Below are positions 25,420 through 32,316 of a stretch of 32,316 nt of DNA, one piece after another; within the stretch, counting starts at the first letter, position 1; each line of letters opens with the position of its first letter. Origin of the DNA: Flavobacteriia bacterium (GTDB lineage Bacteria > Bacteroidota > Bacteroidia > Flavobacteriales_D > Crocinitomicaceae); the NCBI GenBank assembly GCA_947446925.1, contig CANFHU010000028.1, forward strand, positions 1 through 32,316, written 5' to 3'. The translations under genes and the position numbers were made by a program. A model generated the notes under the pieces. It made no database searches. It was not told where the DNA came from and saw nothing but the letters and a program-made list of their open reading frames with translations.

Positions 25420-25483
25420 TTTCATTAGTTTTATCTTGCCCAAATTCTGCCGTCCATTTCGTTAATTTTTCTAATAATTGCTC
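25406..25483 (-). pseudogene. 3' stub of a second DUF1016 nuclease gene
   Basis: Twenty-five codons (..LLEKLTKWTAEFGQ..NENETI, stop) reproduce the C-terminus of the intact DUF1016 gene at 27614-28651 (..LLEEKLTKWTAEFGQ..ENETL, stop). An in-frame stop lies just before it, so the rest of the gene is gone. It overlaps the start of the small ORF at 25419 in the same way as the intact gene overlaps its small ORF. Confidence 0.75.
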
Positions 25484-25521
25484 TTAGTTAAATCATATCT
25501 TGTGTTTTTTTATCAAAGTTT

Positions 25522-25550
25522 GAATTGTGAATGCGCTACTTTCGTAATTC
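25522..25550. repeat. 29-bp hairpin element, degenerate copy
   Basis: GAATTGTGAATGCG / CTTTCGTAATTC: 13-bp arms and 3-base loop, the same geometry as 28341-28369 and 28668-28696, with two mismatches and two G-T pairs. It lies 39 bases upstream of the DUF1016 stub, comparable to the copy just before the intact DUF1016 gene. Confidence 0.65.
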
Positions 25551-25583
25551 AAAACATCACTTTATATTGCTTACGAAGTACTA

Positions 25584-27482
25584 TTATTTCATGTTTTCGC
25601 TTAATTGATTCGTTACATAGGCTTGTTCAGGATGGTTTGTCATCTCAGGATAAAGGAATTTTAGTGATTTATTTTTTATCAAAGGTTTAATAAATTCCCT
25701 GAATAGGTATTTTTCGCTTTTACCAATAATTTTTGCTAGTTCACTCAATCTAAATGCTTTTAATTCACATAATTCCAAGATAATATGCTCTATCTGAGTT
25801 TTATCAAAGATACGTTGTGGTAAAAGAGTTATTTTCTCAAGAATTTTAGTAAGTTGTATTTGTGAATCTTGAGGTAGTGCACTTAGGTCAATAGGTAGTG
25901 CACTAAGATTATTAGGTAGTGCACTAAGATCATGAGGTAGTGCACTAAGATCTTGAGGTGGTGTTATTATGGGGTGAATTGGTGAAGTCGTAATATCCGT
26001 GTGTAAGATTCCGCCAGGAACGTAATAAGTGGCTTTTCCTTTTCCTTTTACAGTTAATAGGTTATAGGATTTCAATAATCTCAATTCATTACTTGCTTTT
26101 AATGAATCACAATCTGACATTTGTCGGTAGGTTTGATTATCGATAGCTCCAATTTCACGAACAAAAATAAGTGCTTGTTTTTGACTGTCTGTAAGTTCGA
26201 AATTTTCAAATTGTCTCAACCATACTAAATCTTTTTCATCTAAAAAGTGATGTAAAAGTAATCGCATCACAAATTGATTTCCACTACGGTCTGAATCAAA
26301 AGTAGGTGGGGCTAAATGTGCTTGCGTCATTAATTTACGCATAGCCCTTATACCAGAACCTTTCGTTTCAGCTAAGTTTGTTTCATGGAAAACTGCTGCT
26401 ATAAAAGGATTTCTAGTTTCACTTCCAGGTTCTCCTAATCTTTCTTCTGATTTAAGGGAATAACCAGGATTAATAATTTCAATTCTATTGTCGTAACGAA
26501 TTATCTGTATGGGACGATGTTCTCTATAGGAACGGTGCATCACAGCATTCACAATAGCTTCACGTAATGCTTTGGTAGGTAAACCAGTAGGTGTAGCTTG
26601 TAAACCATCATCTGGCAAAAGAAACCCTTTAGGTAAATCTGCATTAATTGCATCCATTAAGCGGTAAATCAAGGTAAGCAATGGACCCCGCATGTCTATG
26701 GTCGTAAAGCGTTCATCAGGATCTTGTATCCATGTATTTCCGGGAACTCTAATATAATCAATTCGGAGCATAGGATAGAACGACCTAAGTGCTTTAGAAT
26801 TACCAAATAAAACTAACCCTGAAAGATTCAATTCATTCTTGTTTTCTCTATTTAAACAACCTAATGCTTGTAATAATTCATTATCGTCATAACTTAATTC
26901 TTCGGCAAAAGGATTCACTTTTTCTCTTAATGAACGGTATTTTTTTAAAGCAGTTTCATCTAAATCTTGGGAAATAGAAGATCCATTTATTGGATTTTGA
27001 TCATAACTAGTTGTATCTGCATAAAAAATATGTAAATCATCTTCTGTACAATGTTGATCTGTTGAAGCAATTCTTCGGTAAGCACCTTTAGGCAGACCTT
27101 CTGACTTGAAAAATATCGGTTTTTGATTATGTGGAACTTCGTGTACTAGAATTTTTATTACCGTGTCACCATTAATTTTTTCAACCGTTACCTTTGGACG
27201 TAATGGAATATTAAACATGGTGCTACAACGAGAAACAAAATCACGTTGAAACTTATCTGGATCGGAAATATGATTTGTTTTATATTCAGGAAATAACGAA
27301 CTATTTTCTTCTGCAACTCCTAATAAAATATAACCACCACCTAATCCTGGTTCATTTGAAAAAGCACAAACTGTTTCCATAACAGAACGCGAGCTTTCAT
27401 GTCCACCTTTTGCTTCAATCCAATCACATTCATCTTGTTGATTAAGTAATTGAAAAAGTTCTAAAGCACTATATTCATTCAT
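25584..27482 (-). CDS. AlbA_2-domain / GHKL-type ATPase-domain putative transcriptional regulator
   Basis: A 632-residue cytoplasmic protein. The N-terminal AlbA_2 domain (Schlafen-like, ~5-150) shows ECDWIEAKGG and VCAFSNEPGLGGGYILLGV. A GHKL-like ATPase region follows at ~295-400 (ALREAIVNAVMHRSYREHRPIQI, then IEIINPG, then ETKGSGIRAMRKLM), then winged-helix-like segments. Proteins of this build occur often in type I RM operons and other defence islands; their role is unsettled (regulator or effector). Residues ~509-537 are a four-fold DLSALP heptad from 21-bp DNA repeats. The ATG overlaps the end of the small ORF 27475-27627 by eight bases (ATGAATGA). It interrupts the usual hsdM-hsdS adjacency. 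Confidence 0.85.
   Translation of the reverse strand: MNEYSALELFQLLNQQDECDWIEAKGGHESSRSVMETVCAFSNEPGLGGGYILLGVAEENSSLFPEYKTNHISDPDKFQRDFVSRCSTMFNIPLRPKVTVEKINGDTVIKILVHEVPHNQKPIFFKSEGLPKGAYRRIASTDQHCTEDDLHIFYADTTSYDQNPINGSSISQDLDETALKKYRSLREKVNPFAEELSYDDNELLQALGCLNRENKNELNLSGLVLFGNSKALRSFYPMLRIDYIRVPGNTWIQDPDERFTTIDMRGPLLTLIYRLMDAINADLPKGFLLPDDGLQATPTGLPTKALREAIVNAVMHRSYREHRPIQIIRYDNRIEIINPGYSLKSEERLGEPGSETRNPFIAAVFHETNLAETKGSGIRAMRKLMTQAHLAPPTFDSDRSGNQFVMRLLLHHFLDEKDLVWLRQFENFELTDSQKQALIFVREIGAIDNQTYRQMSDCDSLKASNELRLLKSYNLLTVKGKGKATYYVPGGILHTDITTSPIHPIITPPQDLSALPHDLSALPNNLSALPIDLSALPQDSQIQLTKILEKITLLPQRIFDKTQIEHIILELCELKAFRLSELAKIIGKSEKYLFREFIKPLIKNKSLKFLYPEMTNHPEQAYVTNQLSENMK
25873..25956. 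repeat. Four 21-bp tandem repeats inside the AlbA-domain gene
   Basis: Units start at 25873, 25894, 25915 and 25936, each beginning GGTAGTGCACTAAGAT or a close variant; a decayed fifth unit (GGTGGTG) follows. On the coding strand each gives a seven-residue block x-D/N-L-S-A-L-P. A unit is a multiple of three, so copy-number change would lengthen or shorten a linker without a frameshift. Confidence 0.93.
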
Positions 27483-27627
27483 ACTTCAAGTTCTTCAAAT
27501 TATTCTCTATCTCTTGTTCCAAGACTTTCGATTCTGCAAACAATACTTTTAAATTAGTTTCAATCTCTTGTTCCAAGACTTTCGATTCTTCAATCGTATT
27601 TTCTCTGTATCGTTTATAGTGTTTCAT
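27475..27627 (-). CDS. Small ORF bridging DUF1016 and AlbA-domain genes, duplicated HsdM-tail helix
   Basis: Encodes 50 residues: an MKHYKRYREN head, then two copies of an ESKVLEQEIE(T/N)NLK helix, ending NLKNLKYE. The last ~28 residues nearly equal the last ~28 of HsdM (ETNLKxLFAESKVLEQEIEN then NLKNLK), and the 81 bases 27483-27563 align with the hsdM 3' end 28753-28833 with eight mismatches. The ORF overlaps the DUF1016 gene by 14 bases at its start and the AlbA gene by eight at its end. It is predicted to be an amphipathic coiled-coil peptide. HsdM C-terminal helices contact HsdS in type I enzymes, so a decoy or assembly modulator is conceivable; a recombination scar is the alternative. 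Confidence 0.55.
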   Translation of the reverse strand: MKHYKRYRENTIEESKVLEQEIETNLKVLFAESKVLEQEIENNLKNLKYE

Positions 27628-28651
27628 TTTCTTCTGTATTATTTTGTCCGAATTCTGCCGTCCATTTTGTTAATTTTTCTTCCAATAATTTCTTCTCTGG
27701 TAAATATAAACTATATTCTGTTGCGTAAATACTTGTGTCTTTCGGTAAAGTTAATTCCACCATCACGGCATTTTTTGTTTGGCAAAGTAGAATACCTATC
27801 GTTGGTTTTTCATCGGGCAATTTTTCAAAACGATCGTAGTAATTCACATACATCTGTAATTGTCCTAAATCTTGGTGGGTCATTTTTTGTGTTTTTAATT
27901 CAATCACCACGAAACAACGCAAGAGGCGGTTATAAAAAACCAAATCAGCAAAAAACTCATCGTCTTCAATAAGCAAGCGTTTTTGCCGTGCTACGAAAGA
28001 AAATCCATTACCTAATTCCAACATAAATTGTTGCAGGTGTGTAATTAGTGCATTTTCTAAATCTTTTTCATAGTAATGTGGCATTTTCTCCAACCCTAAA
28101 AACTCCAATAGCATTGGGCTTTTAATAATTTCGTTAGGATGTTCGGGAAGTTTTTCTTTTCGTGCAACCGCCATCACGGTATCTTTATCGCTACTCATTA
28201 GTAAACGTTCATACAAACTGGCATGTACTTGTCGTTCTAATTCTTTTCCATTCCAAGCATTTTTCACCGCTTCTAATTCGTAAAACTCCCGTTTGTGCTC
28301 ATCTTTCATTGTAATTAGCAATCTGTATTGACTCCAATTCAATTGCGAACGCACCGCGTTCGCAATTGGGTAAGTTCTGTAAAATTGCCTACATTGCTCC
28401 AAAATTCTTACTGAAAATCCACTTCCATATTCTTTTTCAATTTCACTTGCTAAATTTTTTATTAGGTAAGTTCCATATTCCGCACGATCTTTCCCTTCTT
28501 GTTCTTCTAGGAAAATGCGTTCACCCATTTCCCAATACATTTTAACACGGTAAAATTCAACACTTCGAACAGCTTCTTTTCGGGCATTTGTGATAATATT
28601 TCTGATGTCAGAAACGAAACTATTAAATTTATTATTTTGTATTTGCGTCAT
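27614..28651 (-). CDS. DUF1016 / YhcG-family PD-(D/E)XK nuclease-domain protein
   Basis: A 345-residue protein with the N-terminal DUF1016 helical domain (~12-170, including FYRVKMYWEMGERI and QLNWSQYRLLI) and a C-terminal PD-(D/E)XK nuclease-like domain (~190-335) in which D236 (FFADLVFYN) and E251-L-K253 (VVIELKT) form the expected metal-binding core. Members of this family are common next to type I RM genes and are thought to be nucleases, but their role is not settled. Residues 95-104 (PIANAVRSQL) are encoded by a 29-bp hairpin element using GC-rich codons unlike the rest of the gene. The start lies 93 bases after the hsdM stop, with another hairpin copy between. It overlaps the following small ORF by 14 bases. 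Confidence 0.88.
   Translation of the reverse strand: MTQIQNNKFNSFVSDIRNIITNARKEAVRSVEFYRVKMYWEMGERIFLEEQEGKDRAEYGTYLIKNLASEIEKEYGSGFSVRILEQCRQFYRTYPIANAVRSQLNWSQYRLLITMKDEHKREFYELEAVKNAWNGKELERQVHASLYERLLMSSDKDTVMAVARKEKLPEHPNEIIKSPMLLEFLGLEKMPHYYEKDLENALITHLQQFMLELGNGFSFVARQKRLLIEDDEFFADLVFYNRLLRCFVVIELKTQKMTHQDLGQLQMYVNYYDRFEKLPDEKPTIGILLCQTKNAVMVELTLPKDTSIYATEYSLYLPEKKLLEEKLTKWTAEFGQNNTEENETL
28341..28369. repeat. 29-bp hairpin element inside the DUF1016 gene
   Basis: Perfect 13-bp arms CAATTGCGAACGC / GCGTTCGCAATTG around ACC. It encodes residues 95-104 in frame. The GC-rich core contrasts with the AT-rich gene. Confidence 0.9.
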
Positions 28652-28667
28652 AAATAATCCATTTTAT

Positions 28668-28696
28668 CAATTGTGAACGCGGCGCGTTCGCAATTC
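28668..28696. repeat. 29-bp hairpin element between hsdM and the DUF1016 gene
   Basis: Arms AATTGTGAACGC / GCGTTCGCAATT around GGC (one G-T pair; the outermost bases of the 29-bp unit, C and C, do not pair). It lies 16 bases upstream of the DUF1016 ATG. Its right arm is identical to that of the copy at 28341-28369. Confidence 0.85.
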
Positions 28697-28744
28697 AAAA
28701 TCAACATAACTCACTAATAAATAAACTATTAAAATTACCGGTGA

Positions 28745-30367
28745 TTAATTGAACTTCAAGTTTTTTAAATTATTCTCAATCTCTTGCTCCAAGACTTTCG
28801 ATTCAGCAAATAACGCTTTTAAATTAGTTTCAAAACCATTCAACTTCGCTTTAAACTCTTCTTCGGTAATATCTACATAATCAATTTTTACTTCAAAGTA
28901 TTGTCCTGCGCTTAACGAATAGTTTTTCTCTTTGATGGCATCGTAGGAAACGACTACTGAAAAATCTTCAATTGCTTCTTTTTTATTGAATGTATCAATG
29001 ATTTTGTCTTCCTCTTCGGTTGAAAGAACCGTTTTTTGGTTTTTCCCTTCTTTAATCGTTGTACCCAAATTAGATGCATCAATTAAGACCACATCGCCTT
29101 TGTTTTGTTTGTCCAAGAAAATCACAGAAACGTTGGTACCCGTAGTCGCAAAAATATTACTAGGCATACTTACTACACCAGCCAACATTTTATCTTCCAC
29201 CATTTTCTCACGGATTTTACGGTCAATACCGCTTTGCGCAGTTATAAATCCTGTCGGTACAACAATGGCTGCTTTACCGTTTTCTTTTAAGGAATACATG
29301 ATGTGTTGCAGGAACATCAAGTAAATTGCCATCGATTCTTTTTTCGCTTTCGGTATGTTTGGTATTCCTGCAAAAAAGCGGTCTTTATTTTCTTTTGAAT
29401 CTAGTTCGGCACTGTAATCAGAAAAATCTAATTTAAAGGGTGGGTTAGAAACGATGAAATCAAACTTTTGTAAATTTCCGTTTTTGTCTTTGTGATAAGG
29501 TTCTAAAATGGTATTTCCTTTTACAATGTTTGGAATAGAGTGTACTAAATCATTCAAAATTAAATTTAAACGCAATAAATTCGAAGACTTTTGCGAAATA
29601 TCTTGCGAGTAAATTGTACACTTATCTTCTCCGATTTGGTGTGCTAAATTCATTAACAACGTACCCGAACCAGCAGAAGGGTCGTAACACATCGCATTTT
29701 TCACTTCACCTTGTACAAGACATCTCGCCATGATTTTGGCTACTGCATGAGGCGTAAAATATTCAGCATATTTACCGCCGCTATTCGTGTTGTAATCTTT
29801 GATTAAATATTCAAAAATCGTTGCGTAGAAGTCAAATTTCTCATGAAATATATGTTCAAAACTGAAATTAATCAATTTGTTAATGATTGCTTTGCAGAAT
29901 TCATCACGTTTATCTGTCACATATTTACTAATGTTTTCAAAAAGCGTAATTTTCTCACCACCTTCGGTAATCACAGAGAAAATCGCACTGTTTTCTTTCG
30001 CAACATCCAATAGGGTATTATCAAACAACTCTGCAAAATTTGCTTCGTTTTGTCTTTCAAAAAGGGTAGCAATAAATTGAGTTGGCTTTAAAATCGCAGT
30101 ACTTTCGTTCAATTGCAAAGTCAACATTTCAAAATCATCCGCAGAATAATTTTTCAATTCTTCCGCCCAATTGCTTGCATTCGCTAAACGGGACTCTATT
30201 TTTTGAACTTCGTGTGCGAATTTATCGTTTAAGAATTTGTACAAGAAAACTTGGGTGATAATTTTAAATTCATTCCCATCGTTTCCTAGTCCGTAGTTAG
30301 CACAAACGCTTTTTAAGTCGTCTATCAGTGCTTTTGTTTGTGATTCAAATTGTACTGTTGTAGTCAT
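28745..30367 (-). CDS. hsdM: Type I restriction-modification DNA methyltransferase subunit M
   Basis: A 540-residue N6-adenine methyltransferase subunit of the HsdR2M2S complex, using S-adenosylmethionine. The N-terminal helical domain (~10-180) is followed by the catalytic domain with motif X-like GGKYAEYFTPHAVAKIM (197-213), motif I DPSAGSGT (229-236) and motif IV NPPF (308-311), all intact. The C-terminus ends in a coiled-coil helix (FETNLKALFAESKVLEQEIE then NNLKNLKFN), the region that docks on HsdS; its coding sequence recurs in the small ORF at 27475-27627. The ATG lies two bases after the hsdR stop, so R and M are co-transcribed with R first. Confidence 0.96.
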   Translation of the reverse strand: MTTTVQFESQTKALIDDLKSVCANYGLGNDGNEFKIITQVFLYKFLNDKFAHEVQKIESRLANASNWAEELKNYSADDFEMLTLQLNESTAILKPTQFIATLFERQNEANFAELFDNTLLDVAKENSAIFSVITEGGEKITLFENISKYVTDKRDEFCKAIINKLINFSFEHIFHEKFDFYATIFEYLIKDYNTNSGGKYAEYFTPHAVAKIMARCLVQGEVKNAMCYDPSAGSGTLLMNLAHQIGEDKCTIYSQDISQKSSNLLRLNLILNDLVHSIPNIVKGNTILEPYHKDKNGNLQKFDFIVSNPPFKLDFSDYSAELDSKENKDRFFAGIPNIPKAKKESMAIYLMFLQHIMYSLKENGKAAIVVPTGFITAQSGIDRKIREKMVEDKMLAGVVSMPSNIFATTGTNVSVIFLDKQNKGDVVLIDASNLGTTIKEGKNQKTVLSTEEEDKIIDTFNKKEAIEDFSVVVSYDAIKEKNYSLSAGQYFEVKIDYVDITEEEFKAKLNGFETNLKALFAESKVLEQEIENNLKNLKFN

Positions 30368-30369
30368 AA

Positions 30370-32316
30370 TTATGCTGTTCTTCCGTAAAATTCATTCATA
30401 TATTCTCTAACCACCATGGAGTTTACACGTTTTGAAGCGTCTAAATCCATGGCTATATTTTGTTTTTGTTTGAATTGCTCCAATACAATACGCATAATCA
30501 TACGCTCCACATAACTCTCATTTTCGAGTACCTGGGCGTTTTGTTGTATTTGGTTATCAATTTCGTTTTTCAATCCTTGTAAGGCTTCAAAAAGTTTACT
30601 TTCGCTATCCGTTAGTGGGTCTTTCTCCATCAAACGTTTGTGTAAACGTGCATATTTTTCGTCGTTATCGTATTTAGCACGCAGTAATTGATTTTTGCGT
30701 TCCAACTCTTTGGCTTGGTCGTAAATTGCTTGTAATGCTTTGATGTTCGCTTCCATTTCTTCTTTGGAAACCTCGTTCAAATTCTTTTTCTTAAACAATC
30801 GTTCTAACTCTTCACGTAACGAAATAAATTGAGGGTCTTTTTGGTCAAAGTTACCACCTAACATTTCACGAGTTCGTTGAAGTACATTTTTAAGATGGTC
30901 AGCCAGTACCATTTCTTCTTCTTTCACCTTTACAAAAGCAAAAAGCACATCTTCCAAGGCGATGTTTAACAAATTAGAGGTGTCAATATTTGTTTCTAAT
31001 GCTTCTTTGGTATTTATCAAAGAAAGATGATTGTTAGCCTCTCTTGACAGTACATTCAACATTCTGAAATCTAAATTTTCAAGTGATTCATAATTACCTG
31101 AAAGTCGAATAAGGTTGTATAAGCTTTTCGCATTGTTTAAGGCTTTCACCAAACGTTGCATTTCGCCTTTGTCTTTTATTTGCGTGATTTGCTGAGAAAA
31201 GACTTCTGCATTTGTAGTATCGTAATGAAATAATGTTTCTTTTATTTCTTTGATTTCGTCGTTTATCTCCGTCTGAGATTTGAATAATTTCGAATAATGT
31301 TCGATTTCATCTCCTAATTCAGATTGTAATTCTCGAAAATAATCTTGATTTGTTTTGTCGAATTCTTTCTGAATGTCCGCAAAATCTACCACATAACCAT
31401 AACGAAAGTCTTTATAGGTTCGGTTAACACGTGTCAATGTTTGAAGTAAATTGTGCGCTTTAATCACTCTTCCTATGTATAATTTTTTTAAACGAGGTGC
31501 ATCAAAACCAGTTAAAAGCATATTATAGACAAACAGAAAATCAATTTTGCCGTCTTTAAAATCTTCAACTTGATCTTTACGTTCTTGCTTGGTGCCGATA
31601 TCGTGTAAAATTAAAGCCGCAGTTTTGACCTTACTTTCTACTTTTTTGGATTTACCATACGGAAGGCCTTCATCTGCCGCCATCATGGAATCACCAGTTA
31701 AGGAAACAACCTTGGTGTATTTGTGTTGAAATATCTCAAATAATTGTTTTGCTTGGTCTGAACTATCACAAACAACCATTCCACCAATGGTATTATCATT
31801 CATAGCAATACGTGCTTTTTCAAAATCTTGCACAATATAGTCCAGCATTGGTTCTACAAATTTTGGATGAGCATATACAATTTTACGGTCTCCATCACCT
31901 TGCAGAATTTTGATTCCATCCAATGCCGATTTCATTTCCATTTTGTAATCGGTTTCTATCTCCTCACGTATCAAGCGAAGTGTATAACCATCTGCAATAG
32001 ATGAATTGTAATAGTACTTATGAATGTAATCTCCAAATAAGAGTTTTGAATTATATTCTTGACCTAAAAGCGGTGTCCCTGTTAATCCAATTTTAATTGC
32101 ATTTACATCAGATTCTTCCAAATTCGCTAAAAAACTTCCTTTTGGATTATAACTTCTATGAACTTCGTCTAAGAAATAAATTCGTTGAATATTGAGGTTG
32201 TAATCTTTGTTGCGAACCACATTCGGATCATCAGCAAATTTTTGAATATTTACTACTGTAATCTCAGGCTTCCCAGAATTGTTGTGAATAACACTTGTCG
32301 ATTTAATGTCTTTCGC
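30370..32316 (-). CDS. hsdR: Type I restriction endonuclease subunit R, C-terminal part (cut by window edge)
   Basis: The frame stays open to the right edge, giving 648 residues of the translocase/nuclease subunit; the N-terminal nuclease domain and Walker A lie outside. A GTG at 32218-32220 is internal and not the start. Visible helicase motifs: DEVH box in YFLDEVHRSYNP, GLTGTPLLG, then LLTGFDAPRL and the motif VI block QTLTRVNRTYKDFRYGYVVDF, so the motor looks active. The C-terminal ~300 residues are long charged helices (EEMEANIKALQAIYDQAKEL) of the kind that bind HsdM. The product cleaves DNA at a distance from the HsdS-defined site after ATP-driven translocation. Confidence 0.95.
   Translation of the reverse strand, partial: AKDIKSTSVIHNNSGKPEITVVNIQKFADDPNVVRNKDYNLNIQRIYFLDEVHRSYNPKGSFLANLEESDVNAIKIGLTGTPLLGQEYNSKLLFGDYIHKYYYNSSIADGYTLRLIREEIETDYKMEMKSALDGIKILQGDGDRKIVYAHPKFVEPMLDYIVQDFEKARIAMNDNTIGGMVVCDSSDQAKQLFEIFQHKYTKVVSLTGDSMMAADEGLPYGKSKKVESKVKTAALILHDIGTKQERKDQVEDFKDGKIDFLFVYNMLLTGFDAPRLKKLYIGRVIKAHNLLQTLTRVNRTYKDFRYGYVVDFADIQKEFDKTNQDYFRELQSELGDEIEHYSKLFKSQTEINDEIKEIKETLFHYDTTNAEVFSQQITQIKDKGEMQRLVKALNNAKSLYNLIRLSGNYESLENLDFRMLNVLSREANNHLSLINTKEALETNIDTSNLLNIALEDVLFAFVKVKEEEMVLADHLKNVLQRTREMLGGNFDQKDPQFISLREELERLFKKKNLNEVSKEEMEANIKALQAIYDQAKELERKNQLLRAKYDNDEKYARLHKRLMEKDPLTDSESKLFEALQGLKNEIDNQIQQNAQVLENESYVERMIMRIVLEQFKQKQNIAMDLDASKRVNSMVVREYMNEFYGRTA

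Noticed and set aside
25321-27627. Small ORF heads (MKxYKRY) considered as a broken hsdS N-terminus
   Set aside because: Many HsdS proteins begin with a similar MK-Y-K-Y motif, but the following residues match the HsdM tail, and the adjacent hsdS is complete with its own start.
27568-27972. 134-codon + strand ORF opposite the DUF1016 gene
   Set aside because: It is the complement of a well-supported nuclease gene, with low-complexity hydrophobic sequence and no family resemblance.
32218-32220. GTG as the start of hsdR
   Set aside because: The frame is open to the window edge and continues with helicase-like sequence (VVNIQKFADDPN); the true start is outside.

Overview
This 32.3 kb window comes from a member of the Bacteroidota, most likely of the Flavobacteriales. 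The evidence is a cell-surface protein with a type B sorting domain of the type IX secretion system, the Bacteroidota-specific GlmU-like enzyme, promoter boxes of the TANNTTTG type, AT-rich sequence with few purine-rich ribosome binding sites, and gene pairs common in this phylum (fbaA-accD, STAS-rnz near pyrR-pyrB). The family-level placement is inference; no rRNA or tRNA gene was seen.

Positions 1-20129 are an ordinary chromosomal stretch, all on the + strand. In order it holds: a sodium:solute symporter; a run of closely spaced envelope genes (GlmU-like sugar nucleotidyltransferase, MsbA-type ABC exporter, secreted choice-of-anchor L / Calx-beta / PKD protein, subtilisin-like protease); fbaA and accD; a HutD-family cupin; a glycine-rich lipoprotein translationally coupled to a LuxC-type acyl-CoA reductase; pheT and a 62-residue membrane protein; pyrR-pyrB; and a STAS anti-sigma-factor antagonist with ribonuclease Z. 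The gaps between these blocks carry repeats: a perfect 50-bp palindrome (8896-8945), two perfect 137-bp direct repeats (18469-18756) with decayed relatives elsewhere, and two variants of the CCTGAGCTTGTCGAAGG element.

From about 20130 to the right edge every gene is on the - strand and the sequence becomes very AT-rich. This is a defence island built on a type I restriction-modification operon. In transcription order: hsdR (cut by the window edge), hsdM, a DUF1016/YhcG PD-(D/E)XK nuclease, a 50-codon small ORF, an AlbA_2/ATPase-domain protein, a 32-codon paralogous small ORF, hsdS, an ApeA-like HEPN protein with an altered catalytic motif, a HipA-like kinase, a HipS/HIRAN-like partner, and a truncated RhuM-family remnant. 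Neighbours overlap by 1-14 bp or lie within a few bases in most cases, which suggests co-expression of several stacked anti-phage functions.

The most unusual signal is how this operon is stitched together. The 3' end of hsdM, the small ORFs and the 3' end of the DUF1016 gene recur as ~90% identical junction repeats at the points where accessory genes sit between hsdM and hsdS. A 29-bp hairpin element occurs three times in the same stretch, once inside the DUF1016 coding sequence. This looks like a record of repeated cassette capture and loss inside one RM operon. The HipA-like kinase / HIRAN pair, with no visible helix-turn-helix antitoxin, is the best candidate for a little-described functional module.
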